Shown: positions 1 to 12,973, counted from the first letter of the stretch. The stretch: 64,000 nucleotides of DNA from Artocarpus heterophyllus (GCA_025403435.1 JAJQZP010000047.1:1240001-1304000), one strand, 5' to 3'. Numbers and translations: made by a program. The notes: generated by a model not told the origin, from the sequence alone.

Positions 1-1415
1 CATTTTTGTAAAAATCCATTTCAAAACTGCCTCCCAGCCACTACATAAGCAGTTTCAACCTTTTCCTAGGTCGTTTTTGTCCTCTACCACTATTTTTGCA
101 ATACTAATACCAAAATTACAAAAACAACACTTTTAATATAAACTACCATTTTCAACATTTAAACCTCAATTTTCATAACATTATCACACCATAATTCGTA
201 TTTCCATGGAATTCAATCAAAAACTTGATCAAGAAACCATGTACTTTTAAGAAAATAAAAATCAAAATAAAAATCACAAAATTTTAAAACTTTAAACATC
301 AAAACTTACCCAACTTGAAAACTTTGTGATTCTTGCCCTCCAAGGCTCCTTTGAATCCTTTTTCCTAAATATTTTTCATGCAAAAACACCATGAATCAAC
401 CTCTCCCTTAACCATGAAAAATCCCTTTGAATACGTGAAAAAAAGTTTAGGTTTTACCTTAAAATTTGTGGAAATTCCTTGAACTCAACTTGTTGAACTT
501 TCTTGGGGCTATTTTTGCAATGATTTGGGTTGAGAAAATTTTTGAGGAGGTCCAACAATGGCTGCCGTGGGCTAGAGAAGAAGAAGAAATGAAGAAAATG
601 AGATTTTTGTGGCTTAAACCAACATTTAATTCATCCTTATCCTCTTAGATGACTCATAGGTTATCAAGTGGGTTACCATGTGGCATAAAGTGATTGGGCC
701 ACCTTTCATGGCATGGTGGCCCAATAGAAACTCAATGGGTGTCCACTTATGGGGCCTCAAAATTTACGCTATATAATTTTTACTACATAGTATTTTTCTT
801 ACACTGCCGTCGTCAAATCAATACTAACTCATATCCTTAGACTACATAAAAAATTTTTCTTACCTTTGGTTTACTTTTGGAGGCCAAACGTAACATTTCC
901 CATATTTGCGTTTTCACTTATCAGTATACTTATACTGCTTCGGCCTTCCTTTTCACACTGGGTTGGGTCGCTATGGACTCTATGTCTTATTTGTATTCTA
1001 ATTGCCTAATCGTGTGTATCATAATTTTACAATTAATTGTGATGTAAAATTCATTTTATGGATATTATTTACAAATTTTTGAGTAATTAAACTCATAAAA
1101 CCTGTATTATTAATATCTAACATTGCATCACATTCACAATGAAATATCCAGTTAATAACGCTTATTTGCACATTGTCACAATTTTTTACACTTCAAGTTA
1201 TATATTATCGCTTATTATATATAATATATATAATTACATAGGACATGTAAGCAAGAAATAGGATCAAGACCTTTAAAACCATCCCCACCTTGCAACCCAT
1301 GACGGATTACACCTTTAACTCATTTACAATCTTAAACCTTTTATAACCGCGTTTTCCCTTTCAAGATGGGTTTCTACTGGTAAATAGGTTCATCAGTAAA
1401 ATTACCATCCCTAAG
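1..1415. other. Non-coding, LTR-like AT-rich sequence
   Basis: I see no gene here. Read on the minus strand, about 990 down to 1 resembles the body of a plant Ty3/gypsy LTR: a pyrimidine-rich transcribed leader preceded by a stretch with grouped GC-rich words. I find neither end of such an LTR, so this is a weak inference. Positions 1000-1415 hold nothing I recognise. At about 1416 the sequence becomes alignable by eye with the LTR tails at 9842-10139 and 10560-10917, so an abrupt junction lies there. Confidence 0.3.
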
Positions 1416-1767
1416 TATGGCGGTCGATAAGCTAGGTGTGGCGGTGAGACAGATGCAATGGCTAGGCTATAAATATGACTATATTCAAATTCTGCTTTTG
1501 AAGGATTTTTATTTTACAGTCTGTGACGGTCTCGTGGTATACTAGTACCGTCAATATGTGAAAGTGTACTTATAATTATAAATATACAAAAGTACATTTT
1601 CAAATATATGATTTAGTAAATGTTTTAAGTGCAACTAAAATGATCGTTAAAAAAAGTATGTCAAAAAAATTTGTGCTCGTTTTTTTCTTACTAGCAAGTA
1701 ACATTAAGGTTAAAAAATTAAGTTTAAACAAGTTAGCTAACAGCTCAAAAAAGGCGGGTCATTATCG
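1416..1767 (+). repeat. 3' tail of the 5' LTR of gypsy element G
   Basis: This stretch matches the two LTR tails at 9842-10139 and 10560-10917, including shared words such as GGTATACTAGTACC and ACTAGCAAGTAA and the terminal AAGGCGGGTCATTA. It stops two bases before a primer-binding site, as an LTR should. Everything upstream of 1416 is unlike the other copies, so the 5' LTR is truncated or recombined. Confidence 0.7.
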
Positions 1768-1768
1768 G

Positions 1769-1781
1769 TGGTATCAGAGCA
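1769..1781 (+). other. Primer-binding site of gypsy element G
   Basis: The sequence TGGTATCAGAGCA is the complement of the 3' end of plant initiator methionine tRNA, the usual minus-strand primer of plant LTR retrotransposons. It follows the LTR tail directly, which fixes the LTR/internal boundary. Confidence 0.85.
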
Positions 1782-3527
1782 AGTATTCTGTCATCCTATT
1801 TTGCACTGTTATATGTCCATTTCACTATAGCCTAAGTAAGTTAATTTTGGTTAGCAGTATAGTTAGCATTTCATTGTAACATGTTACTATATTCATAGTC
1901 CTTGATGTCGACATTCCTGGTTGAGCAACAAGATAACAAAGATCAAAGGGTGAGCATTATTTTACTTGATATAGTATTTCTTTGAATCGACAGTAATCAT
2001 CATCCATCATAGATGTCAAGTCAATGCTTGTCAAACCTGGTAAACATCAGTCAACACTTGACCTGATTGCTCAAAATCAAGAAGATGCATTCTCGACTCA
2101 TAGAACAAGGAGAAAAAGATCAAGATAATAAAATAACAAAGCCCAGCATGAGATTTTCTATGATTTTTTCACCAGCTGTGATTTATTATGGAGCAGAATT
2201 CATGAAAGCGACCAGATGTTAGTTTATTTACTAGCCATACAATTTTCAAGACTTAAGCATTCCATAATTAAGCTAATACATTCTATGGAAAACACAATAG
2301 CCCAGATGGGAATCACAATAAAGATGATGTTGATGATGATCAATATGAGCATCAAACCACTTCGTCATAGCCTAGTTATGTTATTAATGACTCTTTAAGC
2401 GACTGCAATGATGAGTCTATATAGAGGAGCCTTTTTGACAATAATATAACTAGAGGGGATTTAGAAGTGCAATAAAATGGCTAATTAATACAATTCCTTT
2501 TGTTTATACGTACTTACAAGTTAAATGGTAGGGAAGAGTAAATGCCTATTTCGCTTTATATCAGAAAATGACTAGCTTACTCGGGTATATTTTATGACGA
2601 CTCTTTTAAATTACACACTTATGTTGTATACCCTTAGTGACGCTCCTCCTGACAGTGGGGTTTACGTATATTCAGGCAATGTCGATTGCAACCAATAGAT
2701 ATAATCATGTCCCTATGTTGACAATATAGGTCTATTATGCTAGTCATACTCCACATATGGGACTATCATTCGACAAATAATGGATGTGTGGTGATATATG
2801 AAATAGCATGATGTTAAAAATGCTATTATCTTTATTTCTATAAGAGCGTGGATTTATGTGGTTTTATTGTACTACAGAAGGATTTAGTTCCGACTATGGT
2901 CTAACTGATAGTCCAGCACAAGAGGTCTTTCTGCCATTGGTAGACCCATCAGTATGAGTATTTTTTGTAGTTCTAGTAGTTTAATTGCTTAAGAAGGTCC
3001 AACAATTTTTACAATTCTTGTTGCTTCTGCTGTATCAACTGCTTAAACTAAGGAATTCTATGTGAAACTCCAACGAATAAAACACTAGAATATGATGATT
3101 CTACTAACTTACTAGAACCAAATATTAAAAGAAGCTTAGCCATATTTCATTCACTTCATGGCAATAAGGAAGTAAAACGATGTTGCCAAATTCATCAGCA
3201 AAAGCCTTATGTGTCGTAGGGTGAAAGCGGAAGATTAATGCAGTACAAAAGAATTACAAGAAATTGCAATTTCATAGTGGAAATGGAACCAAAACATCCT
3301 GGATTTTGTGGTTGGATTATCTAAAATCTCTTATGGTCATGATGCGACATGGATGATTATAGATCAACTAACCAAAATTAGCCCACTATTCTCTATTAAG
3401 CTTAGCGACTCTGTTCTATTAAATAGTTAGCTTAATTATAAGTCGCCCAGATAGTTGGGTATTATGAGATTCCAATGACTATCATTTCCAATCATGACAG
3501 TCATTTCATGTCCAAACTTTAGAAAAG

Positions 3528-5053
3528 TGATGAGTGACTATTTACTCATAAATTAAGCGTTTCTTAAGCTTAAATTTTGTGAAAATCCTTAAGCATGTAT
3601 GTTATTTTTATTTTTTGGTATTATTTTGTAGAAAATTAATAAATTTAAGTTTAATAGAAAAAATTGCATCAAAATTGGATCAAAAATGCAATTTTGAGCT
3701 GCAAAGAAGCCCACCGCAAGCCCATGAAGGTGCACTAGTAGTGTGCATCTGGGGCCCTGCGTGGCCGCACAAGCTGCAGGCATGCCTGCATGCACAGCAA
3801 GCAGCCAGGGCAAAGCGCATTGTGCACCTGCATAGTTTTTGGCATGGTTCGTGTGCCTGTGAGGCCCCCTGCTACACACTCGTGCACGTTGTGGCCCGCC
3901 CAGTGCGCTCTGGGAGCTTGCTCATGTGCCAAATGTGCTGAAACTCATTTTTATGGCTGATCTTGCCCAAAACTTTAATCCAACAGTCTCAAATTGATGT
4001 TGTACGATGCCTAACACTAAAATGCCCTAAGGAACCAAAAAGGTGGAAAAAAGGCACACTTTTCAAGAAAGATTGAGAGGCTAAAAATTCTAGAGAGAGA
4101 AGAAGCTTAGAGGTCAATATTTTTGGAGAATTTTTATGAAGATTCTTGAAGATTTGAAGATATTCTCGACTAAAGTTTTCTCTTAATCTCTCTTTTTTTT
4201 ATTTTCATTTTGAAATTTGTAAATTATGGATTTTTCATGAACTTATTTATATTTATGGATTTCTTTACGATGCTAGTTATGGAAATTTTCTTGTGCTAGG
4301 CTAGATTTGTATTCTAAGGCTTGATGTAGCTCTCTTTTGAATATATTTGGATTATTTAGCTAATTATTAAGATAATTTAATTCAATTCATTTATGTTTCT
4401 CTAGGCTTAATGCCTCTAATTTGTTGGGAAATGAATGAGCTTATCCAATTTATGAATTTCAATGCTCGCCCATTTATCACCTTTGAGAAACATAGTCTAG
4501 CTTGTTGTTAAGACCTAAGAACACTTAGATAATGGACCTGAGAATCATGGTTTTTGTGAGGCCAAAAGGCAATCAATGTCTTGATAATCAATTTAAGGGT
4601 TGAGCATAATGAATGTACAGGTAAATGAGTTAGATAGAGATATTGACTTAAATAACTATACATAAAATCTCATTTCGAGAGCACAAGAAAGGTAATGAGG
4701 TGAATTTAGAACTCTAGATTAATAAATTGATTGAAGCTAATTAATAATTGCTATATAGAAAGAACATAGGAGAAATTGAGTGAAGTCAAGGCCCTAGAGA
4801 TTCATTATATAGAGTATTATTTCGTGAAATTGCCTCGTATTTTCGCTTCATTAATTGTTTATTTAAGTTTGTTAGTTTAATTTTCTTTATTCCTTGTGAT
4901 TTAACTGAGTTCAATTTGTCTAGATAAAATTAAGTGTGAAAATCCATAATAATTAGCATAACTCCTTTAAATTCAATCCTTATGGGATGATAACTAACCT
5001 TTTGGACGCTTTATTATGTTTACAACCCGTTCACCTGCAATTCGAGCGTAACA
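3528..5053 (+). mobile_element. Solo LTR (TGATGAG type) inside gypsy integrase
   Basis: The unit starts TGATGAGTGAC and ends GAGCGTAACA, has the TG...CA ends of an LTR, and is flanked by perfect 5-bp duplications AAAAG (3523-3527 and 5054-5058). The interrupted integrase reads on across the joint. No coding capacity is recognisable. The last 80 bases, with a 'tccttatgggat...acaacccg' style ending, resemble LTR ends of the plant Tat/Athila gypsy branch; that assignment is from general knowledge. About 3700-3945 is a GC-rich island with repeated GCATGC and GTGCAC words in an otherwise AT-rich unit. Confidence 0.8.
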
Positions 5054-5796
5054 AAAAGCATATATCAAGGGATGGATATGAAGCTTAATTTCAACGCAGC
5101 ATTCTACCCATAGATAGATGAACATTCAGTCATAGCTATCATATCTTAATTGGTGTAGCATCATATGAAGTTCTTTATGAAAGCAGGTGTAGATGCCTAG
5201 TTCATTGGCATGAAACCAGAGTAAATGAGTCATCATTTACTTATTTCATCTAGAAGACCAATAAAGACGTAAAGCTAATCCATCAATGAACGAAAACTGC
5301 TCACAAATGCTAGAAAAGCTATGCCAATAAACAATGTGGACTTGTAGAGTTCCAAGTTGGAGACTTAGTTCTTTTTAGAATAACAGCAATAAAGGAGTAA
5401 CGAGACTTGAAAGGAAAGAAAAGTTGAAGCTCAAAATATATTGGGTCGTTTAAGATGCTTGAAAGAGTATGCAACATCGCCTATAAGTTAACTTGACCTT
5501 CTTATTTAGCATCTGTACGCTACGTCTATCACGTGTCGATGTTGAAAACATACGTGGTAGATTCGTCAAATGTATTGAATCATTAACTAAATGAAATATG
5601 TGAGGAATTGTTTTGTGAAAAAGAAGCGTGTTAGAATTCTGGCACAAGAGGAGGCAAAGTTTTTAGAAGCAAGAGCATTCCTCTTGTCAAGGTTTTGTGG
5701 TGGAACCACAAAGTACAGGGCACAACTCGGAAGTAAGAAGAAGACATGAAGAAGAATTGCCCACGATTATTCTAAATTTTGAAGACGAAAAATTTT

Positions 5797-5809
5797 AAGG
5801 AGGGTAAAA
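5797..5809 (+). other. Polypurine tract of gypsy element G
   Basis: The purine-rich run AAGGAGGGTAAAA lies immediately before an LTR start (TGTAACAGCC), the position of the plus-strand primer in gypsy elements. It marks the internal/3' LTR boundary. Confidence 0.8.
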
Positions 5810-6557
5810 TGTAACAGCCGAAAAATTCCTAGCGCTTTATACATGCACTATATAAGAGTTATTATGAGCAATTTATGTGTAAATTTTATGACCTAAAAGT
5901 TATGCTCAAAAATTTGTTAATTGTACTGAATGTGGTACAAGTATCACAAGGATTATTATTTATATTTAATTTTTGTGTCAAAGTCCATAAAAATAACTAT
6001 GGGGTTTACAAGATTAAAATATTATGCTATAGTTCAAAGCTAAATAAGCATTATTTAATGATATGAAGGAAAAAAAATAGATAATGTGCAAAGGAAGGGT
6101 GAACTAATATACTGTTGCAGAATATGTTGCAATAGATTTTGAAATGAAAATGTGATATAAGAATAATATTATTGAGATTATACAATATAAAAAAAATACT
6201 GTATGGACAATACAGAAATTATACAATATAAAAATTAAGCAGTATGATGTTATGCAGTATAAGAATTATACAACATAAGGATCATACAGTATGAAAATTA
6301 CACTGTATAGAATAAGCAGTATGGGAATTATACTATATGGTAGATATGGATATATGGAATGTTGTGGAAGCTTGTAAACAATATAGAAAGTATACCAACA
6401 GTATAAAAAAATACTGCATATTGTAGAATTGGACTGTTGAAAAGTCAAAGTTGACACCTCAAAAGTTGTTGAAATTTCCATAATCTTCCTATGCAATTTG
6501 GTTTTGACAATTGTTGTGAGGCAATTTTTCTTTGTAATTTAATTTATAATGCAGATC

Positions 6558-6565
6558 TATAAATA
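6558..6565 (+). promoter_or_regulatory. Putative TATA box of gypsy LTR
   Basis: TATAAATA sits about 750 bp into the LTR, ahead of a CT-rich stretch (6600-6660) that looks like a transcribed leader. The placement suits an LTR promoter; activity is inferred. Confidence 0.5.
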
Positions 6566-8367
6566 CCTAAGGGTATTCTTAAAAAAATACATTTGTTTTA
6601 TTTCATCAACATTTCTCCTATTCTCTCCCTCTCAAAACCGCTCCTCCCATAACCAACATTCACTTGAAATTTTGTTGATTTCATCCTCAAATCATTCCTA
6701 GAAGCAAGGAATTGTAGGCAAAACCCTAACTTTGGCTTTATATGTTTTAGGGTTTTGTACAAGTTTTAGACAGGATTTTTACCTGAACTTATTGTCAAGA
6801 GATATAGAAGGGTTTAAGTACTAAAAGGAGAGGACAAACTTTAGAGTTTCTCTAGTAAATCCCTAGACCCTAAGCTTCGTTAATTCTATGTTTTAATTAG
6901 TGTACATAATAAGTGCTTAAGGTAATGTGATGGACTATAGTATGTAAGAAAAACTATATAGCATGATTATTTTGAGGGTTTAGTGTTTGATAATATATTG
7001 GAAATGCTTCAAATGGACTTAAACCCAAGAAAAGCATGCAAGCTAAGGGATGTTTTGGAACAAAAAGTTTTTAAAGGGCTTTTTGAAAGATTTTTTTTTG
7101 AAGAAAATATAAGATTTATTCAAGATGGACAGCTTTTATGAAGAAATTTTCCTCGAATCTCGATTGAAACAAGTTAGAAAGTGCTAATTTTGGTATGGCC
7201 GTGCTAAAAATGAGTTAAAAATCTAACTAGATGATTGATTTTAGAGAAAAAATTAGAACACAAAAGTTCTATATCACGTTAAAATTGTTAGGACTCATGA
7301 AATAAGATTTATGTTAATTCAGCATGTATTTTGAGTTATGAATTTTACGAGATTTAATTATAAAATTTCAAAACTGTAATAAGAGAACAACATTTTGAAA
7401 TTGTTTGAGTTTGACCAAGGAGCTTTTGTAAATTTTAGTCCTTGTGAAAAACTAGAGATGGTGGTATAAAACAATTATTTTTGGTTCTAGGGGGAAAATG
7501 TCAAGAATTTTGTGTTTTCGGTCAAAATCATAAACCATGTGAAACTGAATTTTTCAATGTGCAAGGCTTGTTTCTACAAATCTATTGGTGGATGGTAAGC
7601 TTAAGTTTTAAAGCCCAAAATAATTTAGGAATTTTTCATAAAACACACAACGGATAAAATCATTATAAAAAGACTAAAACGGACCACAGGCTCTCAGATT
7701 TAGGTTAAGCCTCTAAGATGGGAAATGTTCCATATTACCATAGTTGCAAAACTATCTACTAAGACATAAAATTTGACTATAGAATGTTTAAGTTAAGTAA
7801 TTTATACATAGACCGATACTGTAGGCTTGGGCTAGTTTCTATAGTCGGATGCCTTTTAAGCAAGTTACAAAATCGACTAATAGAAGAAAAAAAGAATAAA
7901 TTGGCAATGCTAGAGTCAAATTACAAGATCAATAATCTAAACCCTCAAGTTAAGATAAAAGAGTGTCGTATCAACCTCCCAGTTCTTTGGAAGGATCTTA
8001 ACTCTCTCACAAGGTGAGTATTATGTTAAGTTATGTTATCACCTTAGTGTTCAACGGTCATGCACATTTGGAATGTACACTTAGGCCCATAGTTCAAGGT
8101 AAGATAATGATGATGATGAGTGCATAAATGAGCATAAATGGTATCATGCATCGTGATATTGCTTGCATTCATTTGAAGATATGTCTTATGAGAAACGTTT
8201 TATGAAAAATGCTTTGTGAGAAATGTTTTACAAGAAAAACTTTATAAGAGAAGTTTTTTTATGAGAAATTTTATTATGCTTTTGATAATTTTTTAAACTT
8301 ACTGGGCAACAGCTCATTTTAAGTTCTTTTATGATATAGGTAGTTCTACACGAAACCAGTATGGTAG

Positions 8368-9841
8368 TGTTAAAAAATAAATACATAGCGGAGTTTTAAA
8401 AATATTTTAATAAAACATTTCTTCCATAAAACAAGTTAGACATACTATATACAACAAACTAATCAAGGATCTTCACACCTCTAGTAACCCAGAAACTACA
8501 CTTCCAACTGAATAGAATCTATAGGAGTTTTAGAGTTTTTCTCGCTAGAAAACTGTCTCTAAATTTTTCTGATGATCCAAATGACTACAGAAACATGTTT
8601 CCTATATGTAGTGGTTGGTAGGGCACTTATAGGGACATGTTTCCTATGTGTATGGCGGTCAATCGACTGATCATGGCTAACTTGGTGTCAGCCTTTCCAA
8701 ACTTCAGGCGAGCTACGCAATCCACCCATCTACCAATTTTGACCCGATTGAATAATTACCCATTCTATGATCCTAAAAATCTTTCATAGAGCCTTACTTT
8801 TAAATTAAAATAACCAAATATCAAAGTTATCTAATTAAAAAAGTTATATGTAGATAATCCTATATCAAATAAAATATATTTAAATAATTCAACTTGTTAT
8901 TTTTAATTAATTCACAAAAATTGACTCAACCAATAAATTAACATGAATTGGTAAAATCTCATCAAATGAATTTTAGCTAATTGTAAAATTAACATAAGTT
9001 AACAATTTGTAGGAAAAAGATGTTGTATTGTTACTTGAAAACATGTGAACTAGCAAAGGGGACCTAATGAACATACATAGATCAAGTTCCTATTCATAAC
9101 GAATACAAATAATATACCATTCAATTATACATATGTATCCAAACGATTAAACACTCCAGTTTCCCAATTTCAGAATAATACCTATAAAAGAATATCATTA
9201 ACTGTACGAAAAAGCTATAGATTCTACATTTATGATTAACAAGTCTACGTCAATCAAGAGTCATATCTCCAATGTATCGATATGCGTACCTTTATTTAAT
9301 TTAGGATGTCACTCACATCAAAAGACGCAAGTCCATAATACAAACCCACTAATTCATTTCAAAATTAAGATGTAGCACATATGAATGTCTAAAGTGAATT
9401 GATTTATTCAAATGGAATTATTAGCTAAATTAGTTCAACTTTAGTCCCGATCTAACATATAGTTACCAACGACAATATAATAATGTCTCTACTTGTGGAG
9501 TATCACTCTGATGACCAAGATAAGCCATCTTCCATTAAGGATATAAACAACATAACAATCTTAACATGAATAAGGTGCTCAACTTTATTCCCACGATTGC
9601 AAACCTTTTTTATTTAGAGCATTAATTTAAGATTTGTGTCTTCTGCATAATCTGTCCATCAAATGCATAACCTTAAAGGTTTAGAATAACAATCTCAAAC
9701 TTCTATTTGCTCATTACATATTCAACATAAAAGTATATAAAGAGGGCATAGTATGATATATGACATAAATAATAAACTCTTTATTGATTAAATGTCTCAA
9801 AAATAATTACATCACTTAAACCTTAGGGTACAAGTCTAACA
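8368..9841 (-). mobile_element. Solo copia LTR inside the gypsy LTR
   Basis: The unit starts TGTTAAAAAATAA and ends CAAGTCTAACA. Over its length it matches, with many changes, the minus-strand LTRs at 13711-15743 and 21378-23410: the AGCGGAGTTTTAAAA start, the 'ctagcaaaggggacc' block near 9050 and the 'cattcaattatac' block near 9119. It is shorter (1474 versus 2033 bp), so it has internal deletions. It interrupts the gypsy LTR tail at a point that is continuous in the second tail copy. Flanking GGTAG/AGCAG is at best an eroded target duplication. Confidence 0.75.
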
Positions 9842-10917
9842 AGCAGGTCAATGAGCTAGATGTGATGATGAGACAAATGCAATGCCCAAGTTATAGATAC
9901 CACTATAGTTAGTTCTACTTTTGAAGGATTTTTATTTCATAGTATGATGGTCTCGTAGTATACTAGTACCATAAGTATATGAAAGTATACTTATGATTAT
10001 AAACATACAAAAGTTTTAAGTATGTTTTCAAGTATATGAGTTAGTATGTTTGCATTTTCTTCTTACTAGCAAGTAAAATTAAGATTAAGAAACTAGGTTA
10101 AAGTAAATTAGTTAATGATTAGAAAAGGCGAGTCATTACAGAGAGAAAGCCTCAAGTTAAAATAAGAGAATGTCGTACCAACCACCCGACCCAATGGAAG
10201 GATTTGAAGTCTCTCGTAAGGGAACTATAATGTTAAGTTATGTTACTATCTTAGTGTTCGATAGTCAAGTGCATTTGGTACGTACACTTGGGTTCACAGT
10301 TCAAGATAAGATAAGAATGATAATAAGAAATACATTAATGGAATTATGCATTGTGATATTGCTTGCTCTCTTTTTAACATGTGTCTTATGAGAAATGTTT
10401 TATGAAAAAACCTTTATGAGGAATATTTTATAGGAAATGCTTCATGAGAGAAGTTTTTTATGAGAAATTTTTTTATGCTTTGTGAGAAATGTTTAAACTT
10501 ACTAAGAAAAAGCTCATTTTAAGTTCCTTCATTCTGTAGCTAGTTTTACAAGAGACTAGTATGGCAAGTCAATAAGTTGGGTGTGACAATGAGACAGATG
10601 CGATGGCTAGGTTATGCACACCACTATAGTCAGATTCTACTTTTGAAGGACTTTTATTGTATAATATGTGACAGTCTCATAGTATACTAGTACCATCAAT
10701 ATGTGAAAGTGTACTTATGATTATAAATATACAAAAGTTTTAAGTATTTTTTAAGTATATGATTTAGCAAATGTATTAAGTGTAACTACTATGACCATTA
10801 AAAAAGCATGTTTAAAAAAATTTATTCCACATTTTCTTCTTATTAGCAGGTAAGATTAAAATTAAGAAATTAGGTTTAAGCAAGTTAGTTAATGGCTCAA
10901 GAAAAGTAGGTCATTAA

Positions 10918-11311
10918 AGAGAAAGAGATAGAGAGTTTGAAAAAAAGATATCTCCTTTCAAGAAGACTAATGAAATTAGCTACAAATACAGTCTAGTAAT
11001 AGTTCTACAACTATCTCTATCATAAAGGTAGAGTTTAAATTCCCCATCCCTAATTTTCAAAAGGAGAATAAAAAAAGAGATGAAATTATAGTTGCCAACC
11101 TTTATTTAAGGGACTTCAATTAGTTCTCGACATCGCATTAAGTTAGAATATCTCACAACTAGTGATAATTGAGTCAAACCTATACTATGGACAACCCAAC
11201 TGAGTGACACTTAAATTCAAAGTCTAACATCTTTCACTCACAAAAATTTGATAAGCCTCGAGGGAAGCACCAAATTAACTTTACTTATAAGGTCATTGTA
11301 GTCAAGTATAG
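10918..11311. other. Unassigned non-coding stretch
   Basis: I see no gene and no convincing repeat match here. It lies between the end of the duplicated gypsy LTR tail and a solo LTR. Confidence 0.4.
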
Positions 11312-12926
11312 TGATGAGTAAGGATCGTTCGCATAGCGGATTTGGTCTAATTATTTAGTTATTAGCACTAAAAATCTAAGTCACACTAACACAAAACACG
11401 AACAAGGGGTATCGGGTTGATTTTGATTAGATAACTAAATAAAAGAAAACACAAGAAAATAAAATACGACAAATCATAATCATAAAATTGGTTAAAAGAT
11501 CATTCGCAACCACTAAACAATAACCACATAATTAATTACAAAATTGTTCTCAATTCTCTATTGAAATTGTCAATTGTAGATAATAATAAGCTCTGCTATC
11601 CTAATCTTTCCTTACTGTATAGATTTAATAATATAAACACTCTATTAAATCTCAATAGACTAAACAACCTAGAACAAGCTCTCTAGATTAAATCTAATGA
11701 AAGCACTAAATTGAGAAAGATAGGTAAATCAAGGTAACAAATCACACAAGTTTGGATTATTTAACCCAAGTTATGTTCCACATGCAGTCATACAAAAACT
11801 TGACTATAATCAATGACAACTTTTGGCTCCTAATGCTTAAAACAATCAGATAATTACACAATCACACAATTGAGAAAGATAGACGAATCAAGGTAACAAT
11901 CACACAAGTTTCGATTATCTGACCTAAGTTATGTTCCACATGCAATCATACAAAAACTTGACCATAATCAATGACTACTTTTTGCTACTAATGATTAGAA
12001 CAATGAGATAATTATGAATAAGCATTCCAATCAAGCAATAGAATATTTTCAAGTCCTATTTACTTATGCATCCAACCAAAATAGGAAAATAATCGTGAAC
12101 GATAATTATGGAAGAACATAAACAATCTCAATTGGAAAATAATTTAATAAATTAATCATATAGTTATGTCTAGTGTTTTGAAATTCCCTTTAACCAAAAA
12201 TAAAATTAAACTAAAAACATTGAAAAATAAAATAAACTAAAATGAAAAGAAAAGAGAAGGAAAGAAAAAACTAGGTTGGGCCTTTAAGAATCTCTACGCT
12301 TTGAAGACACTGCCTGATTTTTCACTTTTCTTCTTCTTCTTCCTTTTCATCATCTAAGACTAAGAAAATCTCATAGAAAAATAGCTATAAACTTCTATGT
12401 TTTGTGTTTTAAGGTGTGTTATTTATAGTTTAGCATTTAAAGGATTAAAAGAGGAAACTTTTGACCAATTTTAGTTCAAATTTAGAGCCAAACACGAAGG
12501 GAAGCATGGCGGTATTGAAATTCCCTTAGACCGCACCCTAAAAAGCATCAATATTGAATTTTTTACACATTGGTGCCGTAGCGCCCAAAGCGGCGCCATC
12601 ATGTTCTCCCACGGGCGTTGTGGCATCCACCAAATCTGGTGCCATGACGCTAGAGCTTCTACCCCTCCATGCAGAGGTAAGCAGTTTGTAGCGCGGGGAT
12701 GCCAAATGCAGCACCAAATCTTGTGGTTTCATCTATTTTCATCCCCAAAACTTATGCTTTGACTTCCAATGAATTCAAAATGAATTTATATGATTCTTAT
12801 AGCTCTTAAATCCTCCATTTTAGTCCTCTTTTAACCCCTTGATAGTAAAGCACCTATAAAATAAATCATAATCAAAGCACAAAAAAACTCAAAAACTAAA
12901 ATATGTGTCAATATATACACTTATCA
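11312..12926 (-). mobile_element. Second TGATGAG-type solo LTR
   Basis: On the minus strand the unit starts TGATAAGTGTA (12926) and ends in TTACTCATCA (11312), again TG...CA. Its general plan matches the solo LTR at 3528-5053. A TATA box (TATAAATA) reads on the minus strand near 12420-12430, followed downstream by a leader containing an AAG-rich run. A GC-richer patch at 12538-12732, with GGCGCC and GGTGCC words, lies about 110 bp upstream of that box. I do not see a matching 5-bp target duplication, so the exact ends are less certain. No coding region is recognised. Confidence 0.6.
11711..12020. repeat. Two-copy 158-bp tandem repeat inside the solo LTR
   Basis: The stretch beginning ATTGAGAAAGATAGG at 11711 recurs at 11869 in the same order and orientation, with shared words such as CAAGTTATGTTCCACATGCA. 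Copies differ at scattered bases, so the duplication is not very recent. Confidence 0.8.
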
Positions 12927-12973
12927 CTCACACATAGTGGACGTAAAATATGTACCTCTCTTATTATCCATTA

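Larger units (their letters stand above)
1782..5809 (+). pseudogene. Decayed Ty3/gypsy internal region with integrase remnants
   Basis: This is the internal part of a gypsy element, with many stops and frame changes. No gag, protease or reverse transcriptase can be recognised between 1782 and about 3220, so a large deletion is likely. About 3225-3527 reads, in shifting frames, as the integrase core: first the stretch containing a DFVVGLP-like motif, then a DRLTK-like motif, then a SDRD-like motif. After a solo LTR insertion (3528-5053) it resumes at 5059 with the FHPQTDGQ-like part of the core and then the integrase C-terminal domain (VGD-like motif near 5360, HVSML-like motif near 5530-5550). 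A purine tract and an LTR start follow. The order and strand match the family; function is lost. Confidence 0.75.
5810..10917 (+). repeat. 3' LTR of gypsy element G, with insertion and tail duplication
   Basis: The LTR begins TGTAACAGCCG right after the polypurine tract. It has a TATA box at about 6558 and a pyrimidine-rich leader. A degenerate array of short AT palindromes (ATACTGTAT/CAGTAT words) lies at 6110-6430, upstream of the TATA box. The tail is present twice: unit 1 is 7942-8367 plus 9842-10139, split by a solo copia LTR, and unit 2 is 10150-10917. Both units contain a run of degenerate repeats around TTATGAGAAATGTTT (8187-8290; 10387-10495). No protein is encoded. Confidence 0.7.

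Noticed and set aside
3579..3941. 120-codon plus-strand frame and overlapping minus-strand frames as genes
   Set aside because: They result from the GC-rich patch of a solo LTR, which has few stop codons; no domain is visible.
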